The position numbers and the translations under genes are program-made. A DNA stretch of 64,000 bases from positions 61,351,001-61,415,000 of the forward strand of contig NC_088928.1 in NCBI RefSeq assembly GCF_038396675.1, given 5' to 3'. The notes under the pieces were generated by a model. That model was not told where the DNA came from and ran no database searches. It saw only the letters and a list, made by a program, of their open reading frames with translations. Shown piece by piece: positions 22,851 to 31,191 of this stretch. The number at the start of each line of letters is the position of its first letter. Position 1 is the first letter of the stretch. The DNA comes from Hydra vulgaris. Lineage: Eukaryota; Cnidaria; Hydrozoa; Anthoathecata; Hydridae.

Positions 22851-23240
22851 TTTTATATATTTAAGAAAAATTTCAAAATCACTATAATTAATATCAATAT
22901 CTTCTATTGAATTAATTATTAAATCAGACAATATTTTGCTTCTTGTACATTTTTTTTCTTTAAGATTACAATCTAAATTATATACATATCTATCAACTAA
23001 TCTACATTTTTCTTTCTTTCTAATATTTTTCCATTCTTTATATGATTCTTTAATCTTATTTTCAACATTAAGATAATCTTTATGATATTTAAACTGAATA
23101 AGATAATATAGCTTATCTCTAGCTTCATCACTATACTGAGTAGGTATTTTAAAGCTGCCTTGATCAGTAATTAGCATCTTATTTCTTATAAAGCCTGCTT
23201 CTCCAAATGCTAATTTTTCTAAATACCTTTTTTTATTCAA
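22851..23240 (-). other. Open frame fused in-frame upstream of the DUF8207-like gene
   Basis: About 130 codons continue upstream of ATG 22850 without a stop, reading through the promoter motif as YIK. They encode a basic, Tyr/Lys-rich segment with CRLVDRYVYNLDC and a further CNLKEKKC: four Cys in a possible zinc-binding arrangement. No ATG start lies behind a TATATAAA motif. The frame opens after a TAA near 23285. It may be the remnant of a separate gene whose stop and start were lost. I do not recognise it. Confidence 0.35.
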
Positions 23241-23322
23241 ATCGTTTTCACGCTTGCTATATTCTAAAAAGAAAGGGTAAAATTAAAACATATTTTTAAT
23301 AACAAGAAAGAATTTACTTAAG

Positions 23323-23976
23323 TTATTTTATCTTATTAATATTTTCAGATTTATTAAATCTCATTTGTAATAGATTAATTGCCTCCTCTCTTCCTTGATT
23401 AATCAACGATATTTTAGTTTGTTCATCAATATCTTTTTTAATTTTTGATCTAATATCTTCAAGCATCACTTTAAATTTTTCAAATTCGCTAAGTATCAGC
23501 TCAAATTCTTTATCATCTATTTTCCCGTCTACTAAAGCTTTAGAAATATGATCCATTATTGTATTTAATTTTGAATTTGCAAGTATTTTAATACTTTCAT
23601 GTTTTTGTGCCTTTAAACTTAATTTTTTATTTACTTGACCTCCTATCAATGAAAGAGCTCCAATTGCTAATGCTGCTCCTTCACATGCAATAGCTATTGG
23701 TGCTGCTACTATTGTAGCTAAAAAACCAATACCAACAGTTCCAAGTGCCATTGTACCTCCAATTAATGCAACATCAACTGCTGAAATTATTTTTATTGCT
23801 TTATTATACTTTTTACTTAATGTAGATCTTTTTTCTCTTTCCATTTCAATTTCTTTTTGAATTTCACTTATTTTATTCAAACGGTATACAGTAGCACTTA
23901 CTTGAGTTTCTAATTCAGTATATTCGCTTGGTAAAGTCGGATATATATCTATATTAGATTTAGCTGAATACTCAAT
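23323..23976 (-). pseudogene. Two-helix membrane protein with coiled-coil flanks, start codon lost
   Basis: The N-terminal charged helix (QKEIEMEREKRSTLSKKY) is followed by two Gly/Ala-rich hydrophobic segments (about residues 65-100 of the full frame, with LGTVGIGFLATIVAAPIA) and a long charged C-terminal helix with a DGKIDDKEFELIL element. This layout recurs in Polintons as a membrane-associated protein. The frame is open back to 23976, where the shared motif TTTATAAAA is followed by ATT where ATG is expected. The start codon appears mutated. Only internal starts remain. Role unknown; perhaps an inner membrane or entry-related component. Confidence 0.55.
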
Positions 23977-24049
23977 TTTTATAAAGGAAATAAAAAAAAT
24001 TTATAATAAATTAATAAAGCATAAACTCTCCTTTATTAATTGTTACATC

Positions 24050-24412
24050 TCATAAATCTCCTTTATTAATTGTTACATCTTCAAATGAATTATTTTTAAT
24101 GATAATAACTATATCATCTACAGACTCTGATATAACAGAATTTTGTAAACATAGCAATTTTAATTTAAGTTCATTTTTAAGTGAAACTAATGCAACACTA
24201 TTTCCATTAATTTCAATACCTATTTTTAATGAAATACTTTTTTGAGACATAAAATCTAATTTAATATCCTGCTGTGCAAATATTTCACATTTTGTACCAT
24301 TTATTAATACTGAAGGATGATCTAATTTTTCATTAAATTTAAAATGTGAATTAGATGCATAAGTATCAACCATGAGTATCTTATTTATAAATTTATGTAT
24401 TGGATATCTCAT
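24050..24412 (-). CDS. dUTPase-like domain protein, catalytic residues not evident (120 aa)
   Basis: Start at ATG 24412 (MRYPIHKF) behind ATATATGTAAAAAC; the frame is open upstream through the 24-bp repeat array but that is not likely coding. The second half has a beta-rich pattern with LKIGIEI, a VISESVDDIVIIIKN strand and a final KGDL, which follows the order of trimeric dUTPase motifs 1-4. The motif-3 Asp position carries Ser and no SS-L motif 2 is visible, so enzyme activity is doubtful. It may be a structural dUTPase-fold protein. Confidence in the fold is moderate. Confidence 0.45.
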   Translation of the reverse strand: MRYPIHKFINKILMVDTYASNSHFKFNEKLDHPSVLINGTKCEIFAQQDIKLDFMSQKSISLKIGIEINGNSVALVSLKNELKLKLLCLQNSVISESVDDIVIIIKNNSFEDVTINKGDL

Positions 24413-24458
24413 GTTTTTACATATATAAAAATTTATTTTATATATGTTAATATTTTTC

Positions 24459-24546
24459 ATGAGTCTAAAAGACCTACTCCGCATGAGTCCGAAGGACCTA
24501 CTCCGCATGAGTCTGAAAGACCTACTCCGCATGAGTCCGAAGGACC
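24459..24546 (-). repeat. Four tandem 24-bp units, each forming a small hairpin
   Basis: Units read CATGCGGAGTAGGTCYTTC followed by RGACT on the minus strand. Each forms a 4-bp stem GTCY/RGAC with a 3-base loop. The last stem pair alternates C-G and T-A from unit to unit, i.e. compensatory changes. The array begins exactly at the TAG stop of the upstream gene (24546) and lies before the dUTPase-like gene. A possible mRNA 3'-end or termination signal. Confidence 0.7.
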
Positions 24547-25151
24547 TAAAAAATTAAATTTAAAAATGGAATATTAGCAAATGGTGAATTAGGACCTAAT
24601 AATAGACCTTTACCAGTCTTTTCATATCCATTACCACTATTCAAGTATAAACCATCTCCTAAATTTCCTCCTTTATTCCATGGTGATAGATAGAAACCTT
24701 TTCCTAATTTAGTAAATTTAATTCCTTTATCATTCATCTTAGTATATAATGTTTTAGAAATACCATTTCCAGCAATTTTATTAATTAAATTGTTTCCAGT
24801 TGCAGCACCTACTCCTGTAAGTAGGCCTGTTGCGAGTGATGGTATAACTTTTGATGCTAAAAAGCTACCAGCTGATGTTAGAAAAGGTAAAAGTGCTCCA
24901 AGAAATCCTCCTTCTATTTTAGAATTGTGTATAAGTTGAGCTTTACTTAAATTAATAGCAACTTCAGTACCAATTTTATATGCACTTTTAATTTTATTCA
25001 ATTGTCTTTTTGTTACAGCTAATACATGCTCACCATTTAGATCTTCATACGATAATTTGATACTAGCATTGAGTTCATTACTAACTGCTTTTTTAATTTT
25101 TTTCAATTGCCCTTCTGAAATATTCACTTTAATATTAGTGTAATTAGTCAT
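24546..25151 (-). CDS. pVI-like small protein with predicted protease site (201 aa)
   Basis: Intact. The N-terminal half is basic and helical with a repeated layout: ISEGQLKKIKKAV, then VTKRQLNKIKSAY, then LSKAQLIHN. At about residue 100, KIEGGFLGALLPFL follows; I-E-G-G-F fits the (M/I/L)XGG-X consensus of adenovirus-type protease. After it comes an amphipathic/hydrophobic Gly/Ala-rich segment like that of membrane-lytic pVI, then Gly-rich repeats (GKGFYLSP, GDGLYLNSG, GKGLLLGP). I infer a precursor whose cleavage releases a membrane-active C-terminal part. TTATAAAAATG marks the start. It precedes the penton gene by 23 bp. Hairpins follow the stop. Confidence 0.65.
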   Translation of the reverse strand: MTNYTNIKVNISEGQLKKIKKAVSNELNASIKLSYEDLNGEHVLAVTKRQLNKIKSAYKIGTEVAINLSKAQLIHNSKIEGGFLGALLPFLTSAGSFLASKVIPSLATGLLTGVGAATGNNLINKIAGNGISKTLYTKMNDKGIKFTKLGKGFYLSPWNKGGNLGDGLYLNSGNGYEKTGKGLLLGPNSPFANIPFLNLIF

Positions 25152-25174
25152 TTTTATAACTCACGAAAAAAAAA

Positions 25175-25951
25175 TTATAACTTACGAAAAAATTTACTAT
25201 TAGTATTTGTAAATGTTCTTTCAAGGATAGAATCTTGTCTCTCCCTTATATGAAATCTAATATCTATTTTTTCTCCTCGTAAATTCAATAAATTTCCATC
25301 TTGATCCGTTATTTTAGTTACCATTTGAGAAATTTGCTTCATAATTACTTTTAAGTAAATTAAATTAGTTGGCTTTTCAACAATTTTATATTCAGGGCCT
25401 ACATCTGGAAAAAATGAATATGCAATATTAGATGTTTGTCCGTCTAAATAAGTTGAACCTAATATATCAGACGTAATACGAATACTATTCACTTTTAATA
25501 TATTTACAATATTTTCTGATTCACGATATCCAGATGAATATATTTGATAATCAAAACCTAAAAGCGTTCTAATTGAGTTTGGAACTGCAAAATCTACTTG
25601 ATATCCAGTAGGAATACTCAAAGTTGATTTTAATGTATTGTTGTTAGCTCCAATTATAATAGCTGCAGCTCCTGATATAGTACTTCCATTTTTAATCATA
25701 GCTAATTGAATATATTCATTTATATCTCCAATCTCGTAAGCTCCTACAGGAATATTTATATCAAACCAAGTTGTTCCATTGTCTGAACTATATTTAAAAT
25801 TGTTATTTGAATAATCAATATTCGGAAAACTGTAATACGTCTCTAAACTTACTAGAGCCATTTCATATTCTCTATCATCTTCAAGAGATATACTAGATGA
25901 GAATGTAGTTTTTATTAAACTTGTATTTCCACTTACATGTATACATGGCAT
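25175..25951 (-). CDS. Minor capsid (penton-like) protein (258 aa)
   Basis: Intact, beta-rich, 258 residues, no signal peptide. It contains a block EYEMALVSLETYYSFPNI near residue 30, followed by a strand-turn pattern (DNGTTWFDINIPVGAYEI) and a LLGFDYQIY segment. It lies directly between the packaging ATPase (17-bp gap) and the pVI-like gene. The order ATPase-minor capsid-pVI-like-major capsid is a typical Polinton morphogenesis block. Identification as the single jelly-roll minor capsid/penton protein rests on this context and the pattern, not on a search. TATATATAAAAATG decides the start. Confidence 0.7.
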   Translation of the reverse strand: MPCIHVSGNTSLIKTTFSSSISLEDDREYEMALVSLETYYSFPNIDYSNNNFKYSSDNGTTWFDINIPVGAYEIGDINEYIQLAMIKNGSTISGAAAIIIGANNNTLKSTLSIPTGYQVDFAVPNSIRTLLGFDYQIYSSGYRESENIVNILKVNSIRITSDILGSTYLDGQTSNIAYSFFPDVGPEYKIVEKPTNLIYLKVIMKQISQMVTKITDQDGNLLNLRGEKIDIRFHIRERQDSILERTFTNTNSKFFRKL

Positions 25952-25966
25952 TTTTATATATAAAAA
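25952..25966 (-). promoter_or_regulatory. TATATAAAAA start-proximal motif, minor capsid gene
   Basis: Best match to the shared motif: TTTTTTTATATATAAAAATG on the minus strand, filling nearly the whole gap to the ATPase stop. Confidence 0.65.
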
Positions 25967-25968
25967 AA

Positions 25969-26748
25969 TTAATTATTAAAAAATTCATTCGTAAAATAAA
26001 AACTATCTAGCCCACTTCTATATTTTCCATTATCTATTTTAGAAGATAAATCTATAACAACAAATCCATGAGGTTCTGACCAAGCAGTTTTACATAACTT
26101 TTTAAACTCATCTTTTGACATATCACTTGAAACATGATCATTATATATGTGATTTAAATTTTTTGAATCTTGAGGAAATAAGCAAATAAAATTTGCATTT
26201 TCTCTTATAGTTTGTCTAGGTAATTTAAAATAATTTTGTGAAAGATAAAAACAATCTACATTACTATGTCTTCCTCTTGTATAATATGCCTCACACTTGT
26301 TTTGGTTTGAAAGCAAAATATCATCGAATATTATTAAATTGTTATTTTTTGAATCAAGATCTGCAGGATCTGGTGCATCATCTCCTTTTTCAAAAAAATG
26401 ACACTCAATATCAGATTTATCTTTTATATTTTTTGAAACTTCTTCAATCATTAAATCTGGATCTTCTATTTTGTCTTGATATTTAAACAAATTAAGAATA
26501 ACTTCTTTTGGTAATTTTTCTTCAAAACACTTTTTTATTATCTTATACTCATCTTGATATAACGACTTTCCATAAATTTGTAAATTATTATAATCTAACC
26601 ATCCAGGTCTCAAAAGTAAATTTAATAACAAAGAAGTTTTTCCACAACCTGACTTTCCAACAAATAAGCCTCTTATACTTCTAGGGAGCAACTTGCTATT
26701 ATTTCTCTTATTTTTATTTGCATTCCAGGATAAATCAATGATGCTCAT
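25969..26748 (-). CDS. FtsK/HerA-like genome-packaging ATPase (259 aa)
   Basis: Intact. Walker A is GKSGCGKTSLL near residue 31; Walker B is NNLIIFDDILL near residue 137, followed by a YYTRGRHSNVDCFYLSQN block with an Arg-rich and sensor-like Gln/Asn typical of A32-type packaging ATPases. Length about 260 matches Polinton ATPases. It drives DNA into the capsid using ATP (family knowledge). It is the first gene of the minus-strand block and shares a 39-bp divergent intergenic region with the phospholipase gene. Confidence 0.92.
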   Translation of the reverse strand: MSIIDLSWNANKNKRNNSKLLPRSIRGLFVGKSGCGKTSLLLNLLLRPGWLDYNNLQIYGKSLYQDEYKIIKKCFEEKLPKEVILNLFKYQDKIEDPDLMIEEVSKNIKDKSDIECHFFEKGDDAPDPADLDSKNNNLIIFDDILLSNQNKCEAYYTRGRHSNVDCFYLSQNYFKLPRQTIRENANFICLFPQDSKNLNHIYNDHVSSDMSKDEFKKLCKTAWSEPHGFVVIDLSSKIDNGKYRSGLDSFYFTNEFFNN

Positions 26749-26787
26749 TTTTTATTGGAAATATAAAAAAATATTTACATTATAAAA
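26749..26787. promoter_or_regulatory. Divergent promoter between ATPase and PLA2 genes
   Basis: Only 39 bp separate two ATGs facing away from each other. The plus side ends ACATTATAAAAATG. The minus side has TATATTTCCAATAAAAAATG. Both sides keep the TATA-plus-A-run layout next to the ATG, so 5' leaders must be very short. Confidence 0.6.
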
Positions 26788-27348
26788 ATGTATTGCTTCA
26801 AATGTAAAAGAAAAACAGATACACTAAACCTACAAAACGTTGTTAGTAAAAACAATAGAAATATGTTACGTGGAACTTGTGAAGTTTGTGGAACAAAAAA
26901 AACTCAATTTGTATCAGCTTCGAAAGGTGGAGATTTAGTGAATTCAATTAATTCAATAACTAAAAAAATAAAATTACCATGGGCAAAATTTCCTGGTGAA
27001 ATGCATTTACCTGGAATGAACTTTGCCGGTCCTGGAACTAATTTAGATGAAAGACTCACTTCCACTGATGCATATAAAGAATGGAGTAAACCTAAAGATA
27101 GAGTTGATAATGCCGCTTATCATCATGATCTTGCTTATCAACATTTTACAGATACTACAAATAGAAATTTAGCTGATAAAATGATGATTGAAGAAATGGA
27201 TGCTATAAAAAATCCAACAACACGTGAAAAAATTGAAAGAGGTATTATAAAACCTATTATAGCATCTAAAGCAAAATTTGGGTTAGGTTTTGAAAATACT
27301 CAAAAAAACTACAAGCGATCAGTAAAAAAGACAAGGAAAAAAAATTGA
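26788..27348 (+). CDS. Zinc-ribbon (DUF5679-like) plus parvovirus-type phospholipase A2
   Basis: 186 residues, intact. Residues 1-50: zinc ribbon with CFKCKRKT and later CEVCGTKK, the DUF5679 pattern. Residues about 75-135: phospholipase A2 of the parvovirus/Polinton type, with the Ca-binding loop FAGPGTNLDER and the active-site helix NAAYHHDLAYQHF (His-Asp). The basic C-terminus (KRSVKKTRKKN) may bind DNA. In related viruses such PLA2 domains open membranes during entry. Expression is likely from the 39-bp divergent promoter. The stop overlaps the integrase start region. Confidence 0.88.
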   Translation: MYCFKCKRKTDTLNLQNVVSKNNRNMLRGTCEVCGTKKTQFVSASKGGDLVNSINSITKKIKLPWAKFPGEMHLPGMNFAGPGTNLDERLTSTDAYKEWSKPKDRVDNAAYHHDLAYQHFTDTTNRNLADKMMIEEMDAIKNPTTREKIERGIIKPIIASKAKFGLGFENTQKNYKRSVKKTRKKN

Positions 27349-28259
27349 AATGGACTGACGAACTTGCAAACGAACTTCATAAACCTGTTATAAAAAATTT
27401 TAAAACAAGAAAAGTGATTGTCAATGGAATTGATAAAATATGGGCTGCTGATTTAGTTGACATGCAATCTTTCTCCAAATTCAATGACGGAATAAAATAC
27501 TTTCTCATGGTTATAGATGTATTTTCAAAGTATGGGTGGATTGTTCCATTGAATAAGAAAACTCGACTTGATGTTGCTCATGCTTTAAATAAAATATTTG
27601 AGGATAGAAAGTGTGAAAAATTGTGGGTAGATAAAGGTAAAGAATTTTATAATAAGCATATTAAAGCGTTAGGGATAGATATATACTCAACTGAAAATGA
27701 AGAAAAAAGTTCTGTAGTTGAACGTTGGAATAGAACCATGAAAGAGAAAATGTTTAAATACTTTTCAGCTAATTCAACTAGAAGATATATCGATATTTTA
27801 GATGAAATGGTAAATAATTATAACAATACAAGACATTCATCCATTAAAATGACGCCAGTTGAAGCTAGTGATAAAAAGAATGAGAATATTGTTTGGTTAA
27901 ACTTGAACGGAAATGTAAGATCAGGACCAATGCATCCTAGATTTTCAATAGGTGATAAAGTTAGGATAACTAAAAAGAAGAAAACATTTGAAAAAGGATA
28001 TACACCAAGATGGACTGAAGAAGTTTTTACTATATCAAAAATTCAATACACAGATCCTCCAACTTATAAAATAAATGACTATAATGGTGAAGAAATACAA
28101 GGTACATTTTATGAACAAGAACTACAAAAAACAAATCAGGAAATATTTAGAATCAAAAAAGTAATTCGAAAACTCAAAAACAAATCATTTGTAAAGTGGT
28201 ATGGATATCCTGAATCGTTTAACTCTTGGATAGATAATAAAAAATTGAGAAAATTATAA
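27345..28259 (+). CDS. Retroviral-type integrase with chromodomain
   Basis: DDE core: Asp in IWAADLVDM, Asp in KLWVDKGKEFYN and Glu in SSVVERWNRTMK, in the expected order and spacing. The C-terminal part has a basic SH3-like region and a chromodomain-like end with FVKWYGYPESFNSWID. The gene overlaps the PLA2 stop (27346-27348). No ATG is available at the expected position: the frame begins at TTG 27345, which looks like a mutated ATG of an ATGA stop-start overlap. The last about 17 codons lie inside the right TIR. It cuts and joins the element ends, giving the 6-bp duplication. Core residues are intact, initiation doubtful. Confidence 0.9.
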   Translation: MKWTDELANELHKPVIKNFKTRKVIVNGIDKIWAADLVDMQSFSKFNDGIKYFLMVIDVFSKYGWIVPLNKKTRLDVAHALNKIFEDRKCEKLWVDKGKEFYNKHIKALGIDIYSTENEEKSSVVERWNRTMKEKMFKYFSANSTRRYIDILDEMVNNYNNTRHSSIKMTPVEASDKKNENIVWLNLNGNVRSGPMHPRFSIGDKVRITKKKKTFEKGYTPRWTEEVFTISKIQYTDPPTYKINDYNGEEIQGTFYEQELQKTNQEIFRIKKVIRKLKNKSFVKWYGYPESFNSWIDNKKLRKL

Positions 28260-28497
28260 TATAGAATAATATTTTTTATAAAATAGACAAATTTTATAAA
28301 AAATTGATCGCGATCAAATTTTTTTAGATTGAATTGACCCAGAAATAAAAAAACGATCAAATCGATAAGAAAAAAAATTGAATTTTATCAAAAATTTATA
28401 AAATACAGTTTGAAATGAACCTGAAATAATATGAAAAAAATGTGGATACTAAAATGGTCGAAATCAAAATGTGCCAGAACCCGCATTATATACTACT
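28208..28497 (-). repeat. Polinton right terminal inverted repeat
   Basis: Inverted copy of 12053-12342. Its outer end reads CCCGCATTATATACTACT and is followed by CCCCGG at 28498-28503. It includes the 3' end of the integrase gene. Confidence 0.95.
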
Positions 28498-28503
28498 CCC
28501 CGG
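28498..28503. other. Right target-site duplication of Polinton (CCCCGG)
   Basis: Exact match to 12047-12052. Joined flanks give GGGTACCCCGGACACTTT as the original site. Confidence 0.93.
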
Positions 28504-29431
28504 ACACTTTAGGATAAAATAGATTGTCCATATGTACTAACAGAAAACAAAGTGTCGAAAGACTTTTTTAAAAGTATAAACATTTATTTATTGAATTAAA
28601 AACAATAACATAGTTATTGGCTAGGTTAATACGTTAATAATATACAAAACATAAAAGAAAAAATATTTAAAAAAAGCATGTTTCAAAATTTAAGGGTAGC
28701 CCCGGACACATAGTTTAACAATGGTTTTAACTCTGTTTTACCAGTGTGACACAAATGTAATGTATAATAATTTAATATTGGACTGTTCTCAACACATTTT
28801 TAAAAAATCGCCTTTAAAGATTGCATCTGATATAAAAGAAATGGAAATAAAAATGTCATCATATAGAAATATAAGCATTAGCTTTTTACTAATGAAAATA
28901 AATATTTTCGAAACACTTTTTTCAAATCTAAAGTCTTTTTATTGGAATTGAATAAATTACTACTATAGGTTTGTGTATTAATATGAATGTATTGATATTT
29001 ATATAAAAAAAAGTCGTTTATTTTTAATATGTAAATGAATTAAGTTGTCCGGAACCACCCTCCAAACATGTGTCCTATACCACGCAATCGTACCTCATTC
29101 ACAAATACTAGTTTTAAAACCAGTGAAATTTTCAATGAATTTTTTTTTTAGTAACTATTGTAATTAAAAATGTATTTTTATTCAATAAAAAGTTATTAGT
29201 TTACATAAAAATTAGGTATATAAATATGCGAATCAAATATGATGATACATGGCTCTACTGGTGGTGGAAAACAATATCTTGCACTCCCGGCCAAATAATG
29301 TTTTTATTGCATTTAAAATTGCATACCTTCTTTAGTTTACGCTGTACATCAAGTTTCCAGAGTTAGCCGCCGTCCAAGACTAATTCTTTAACTCCTCTAT
29401 TAGATTAAATTGAATATCGAAAAAAAAAGTA
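28504..29431. other. AT-rich flank without a supported gene
   Basis: Short ORFs only (for example 28721-28951), none recognisable. The motif GTCCGGGG/CCCCGGACAC or GTTGTCCGG recurs at 28498, 28694 and 29044, so the Polinton may have landed in an older repeat. Confidence 0.5.
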
Positions 29432-29511
29432 TTTTTCTTATGGGGTATTTCAATACGGATCTAATAAGATATATCTTATTAGATCCGTACTGAAATACCC
29501 CATAAGAAAAA
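29432..29511. repeat. 80-bp near-perfect palindrome
   Basis: Two 40-bp arms meet without a spacer at 29471/29472 (GATA|TATC). Only one mismatch is visible. Outer ends read TTTTTCTTATGGGG and its complement. It lies just upstream of a decayed LINE. Confidence 0.9.
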
Positions 29512-29519
29512 GGCAATCT

Positions 29520-30900
29520 TACTATTTCAATATCTGATCATATGACACATGTTATCTGCATTTCTAGAAAAACTAATCACCCTATAAAAATTATAATTAC
29601 AGGTGATGCTGTAGGAACTTTAACAAAAATGTATTTATTGAAGATGTCTCGAACATTACCTGGGATCTCTATATTAAAAAAGATGATGATGTAAATTATT
29701 CTATAAGTTTTCTTTTAAAGATATTTGAAAACATATTAGATCAACATGCTCGAAACAAAAAACTAACTAAGCAGCAAATTAAACTTAAACCAATACCATG
29801 GATCACCAATGGCATAAAAACTTTGCATTTGGTGTCTTTGTAGATCTACGAAAAGCTTTCAATACAGTAGATTATTCTACTCTACTCAAGAAATTAGAAT
29901 ATTATGGAATCAGAGGAATACCTCTTAAATATTTTGTTTTCTATCTTTACAACAGATCTTAGTTTGTCTCAGTCAATGACTCAAAATCTACTCAAATTAC
30001 TTATTTTAACGGTGTCCCTCAAGGCTCAGTGTTAGGACCACTACTTTTTCTTTTTTACATTAATGACCTTAGTAACTCAATTAAGTTTGCAACTCCTTAC
30101 CACTTTGCTGATAATACTAACTAGCTCATTATCAATAAGTTTTTAAAAAAAATTAACAAATACATTAATCATAATCTTGCCAATCTAGTTTAGTGGCTTC
30201 GTTCAAATAAGCTTTTTCTCAACTGTAGCTAAACTGAACTGGTCATATTCAAATCCAATAAAAAAATAAAAAATAAAAACTTAAATTTTAGATTAATTGG
30301 CCAGAAAACCATTCCTGTAAACTCAATCAAATATCTTAGAATTATAATTGATTCCAACCTATCGTTTGTATCCCATCTTAAAGACTTAGTCATAAAAATT
30401 AAGCAGATCAAATGGAATGCTGGCTAAAGTTACACTATTAAATATATATCATTCCATTTTTGGTTCACATATACGATATCCTTGTCAAATATGGGAATAA
30501 TCTTAACAGCAATAAGTTTTAAGGATATCCCATCTTCAAAACAAAGTTTTAAAAATAATACATTTTTAGAATTGCAAATTCAATCCTAATGTACTTTATC
30601 TTACTTCTAAGATCCTTAAACTTTATGATCTTATTCAATTCTTGAATTACCAGTTTGTCTGGACTCACCAACAAAAAATGCTTCCTCTTTCCTTCAACAT
30701 ATTCTTCCCCAAAAATGCAAATAACAGATACTATCTTCGATCAGTTGATAATCTGAACCTAGCAGTCTTAAAACACCGTTCTATTACTTATGGATATAAG
30801 TCCATAAAAAATCAAACTATAAAATCTTGGAATAACCTTCCCTATGAGTTCCCTAAAAGTTCTCCATTCATTCTATGTTTTTAAGAGTAACCTATTCCAC
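29520..30900 (+). pseudogene. Second LINE family, degenerate reverse transcriptase
   Basis: Broken RT on the plus strand. About 29710-29815 encodes the linker before the RT (KKLTKQQIKLKPIPWI). 29830 on: FGVFVDLRKAFNTVDYSTLL (motif A region), then NGVPQGSVLGPLLFLFYIND and YHFADNTN, where the second Asp of the FADD motif is Asn. The C-terminal part (30642-30884) ends with SWNNLPYEF. Multiple stops and frameshifts and an internal deletion near 29815 show a dead copy. Sequence differs clearly from the LINE at 4741, so it is another family. A TGTA-rich 3' stretch and (TA)n follow. Confidence 0.8.
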
Positions 30901-31059
30901 TCTTTCCAAATCAAATACAGTTAATAAATCCAAAGATATGTGTATCTGTGTGTTTGTGATGAGCGCATGTAAATAAGTGTGAGTATATATGTATGTATGT
31001 GTATATGTATGCATGGATGTGTATGTGTGTATGAGTATGTTTGTACATATTTGCATGTG

Positions 31060-31160
<101 letters not shown>

Positions 31161-31191
31161 TTAAAACATCAAGAAATACAGTTTCTCTCAA

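Larger units (their letters stand above)
12053..28497. mobile_element. Polinton/Maverick element, 16,445 bp
   Basis: Both termini start AGTAGTATATAATGCGGG and form roughly 290-bp inverted repeats; a 6-bp duplication flanks them. Inside is a full Polinton gene set: retroviral-type integrase, protein-primed polymerase B, adenovirus-type cysteine protease, FtsK/HerA-like packaging ATPase, double-jelly-roll major capsid and minor capsid proteins, plus accessory genes. Two genes are on the plus strand at the right end; all others form one minus-strand block with 15-120-bp gaps. Family knowledge: Polintons are self-synthesising transposons with virus-like morphogenesis genes. Several genes are broken, so autonomous transposition of this copy is unlikely. 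Confidence 0.97.
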
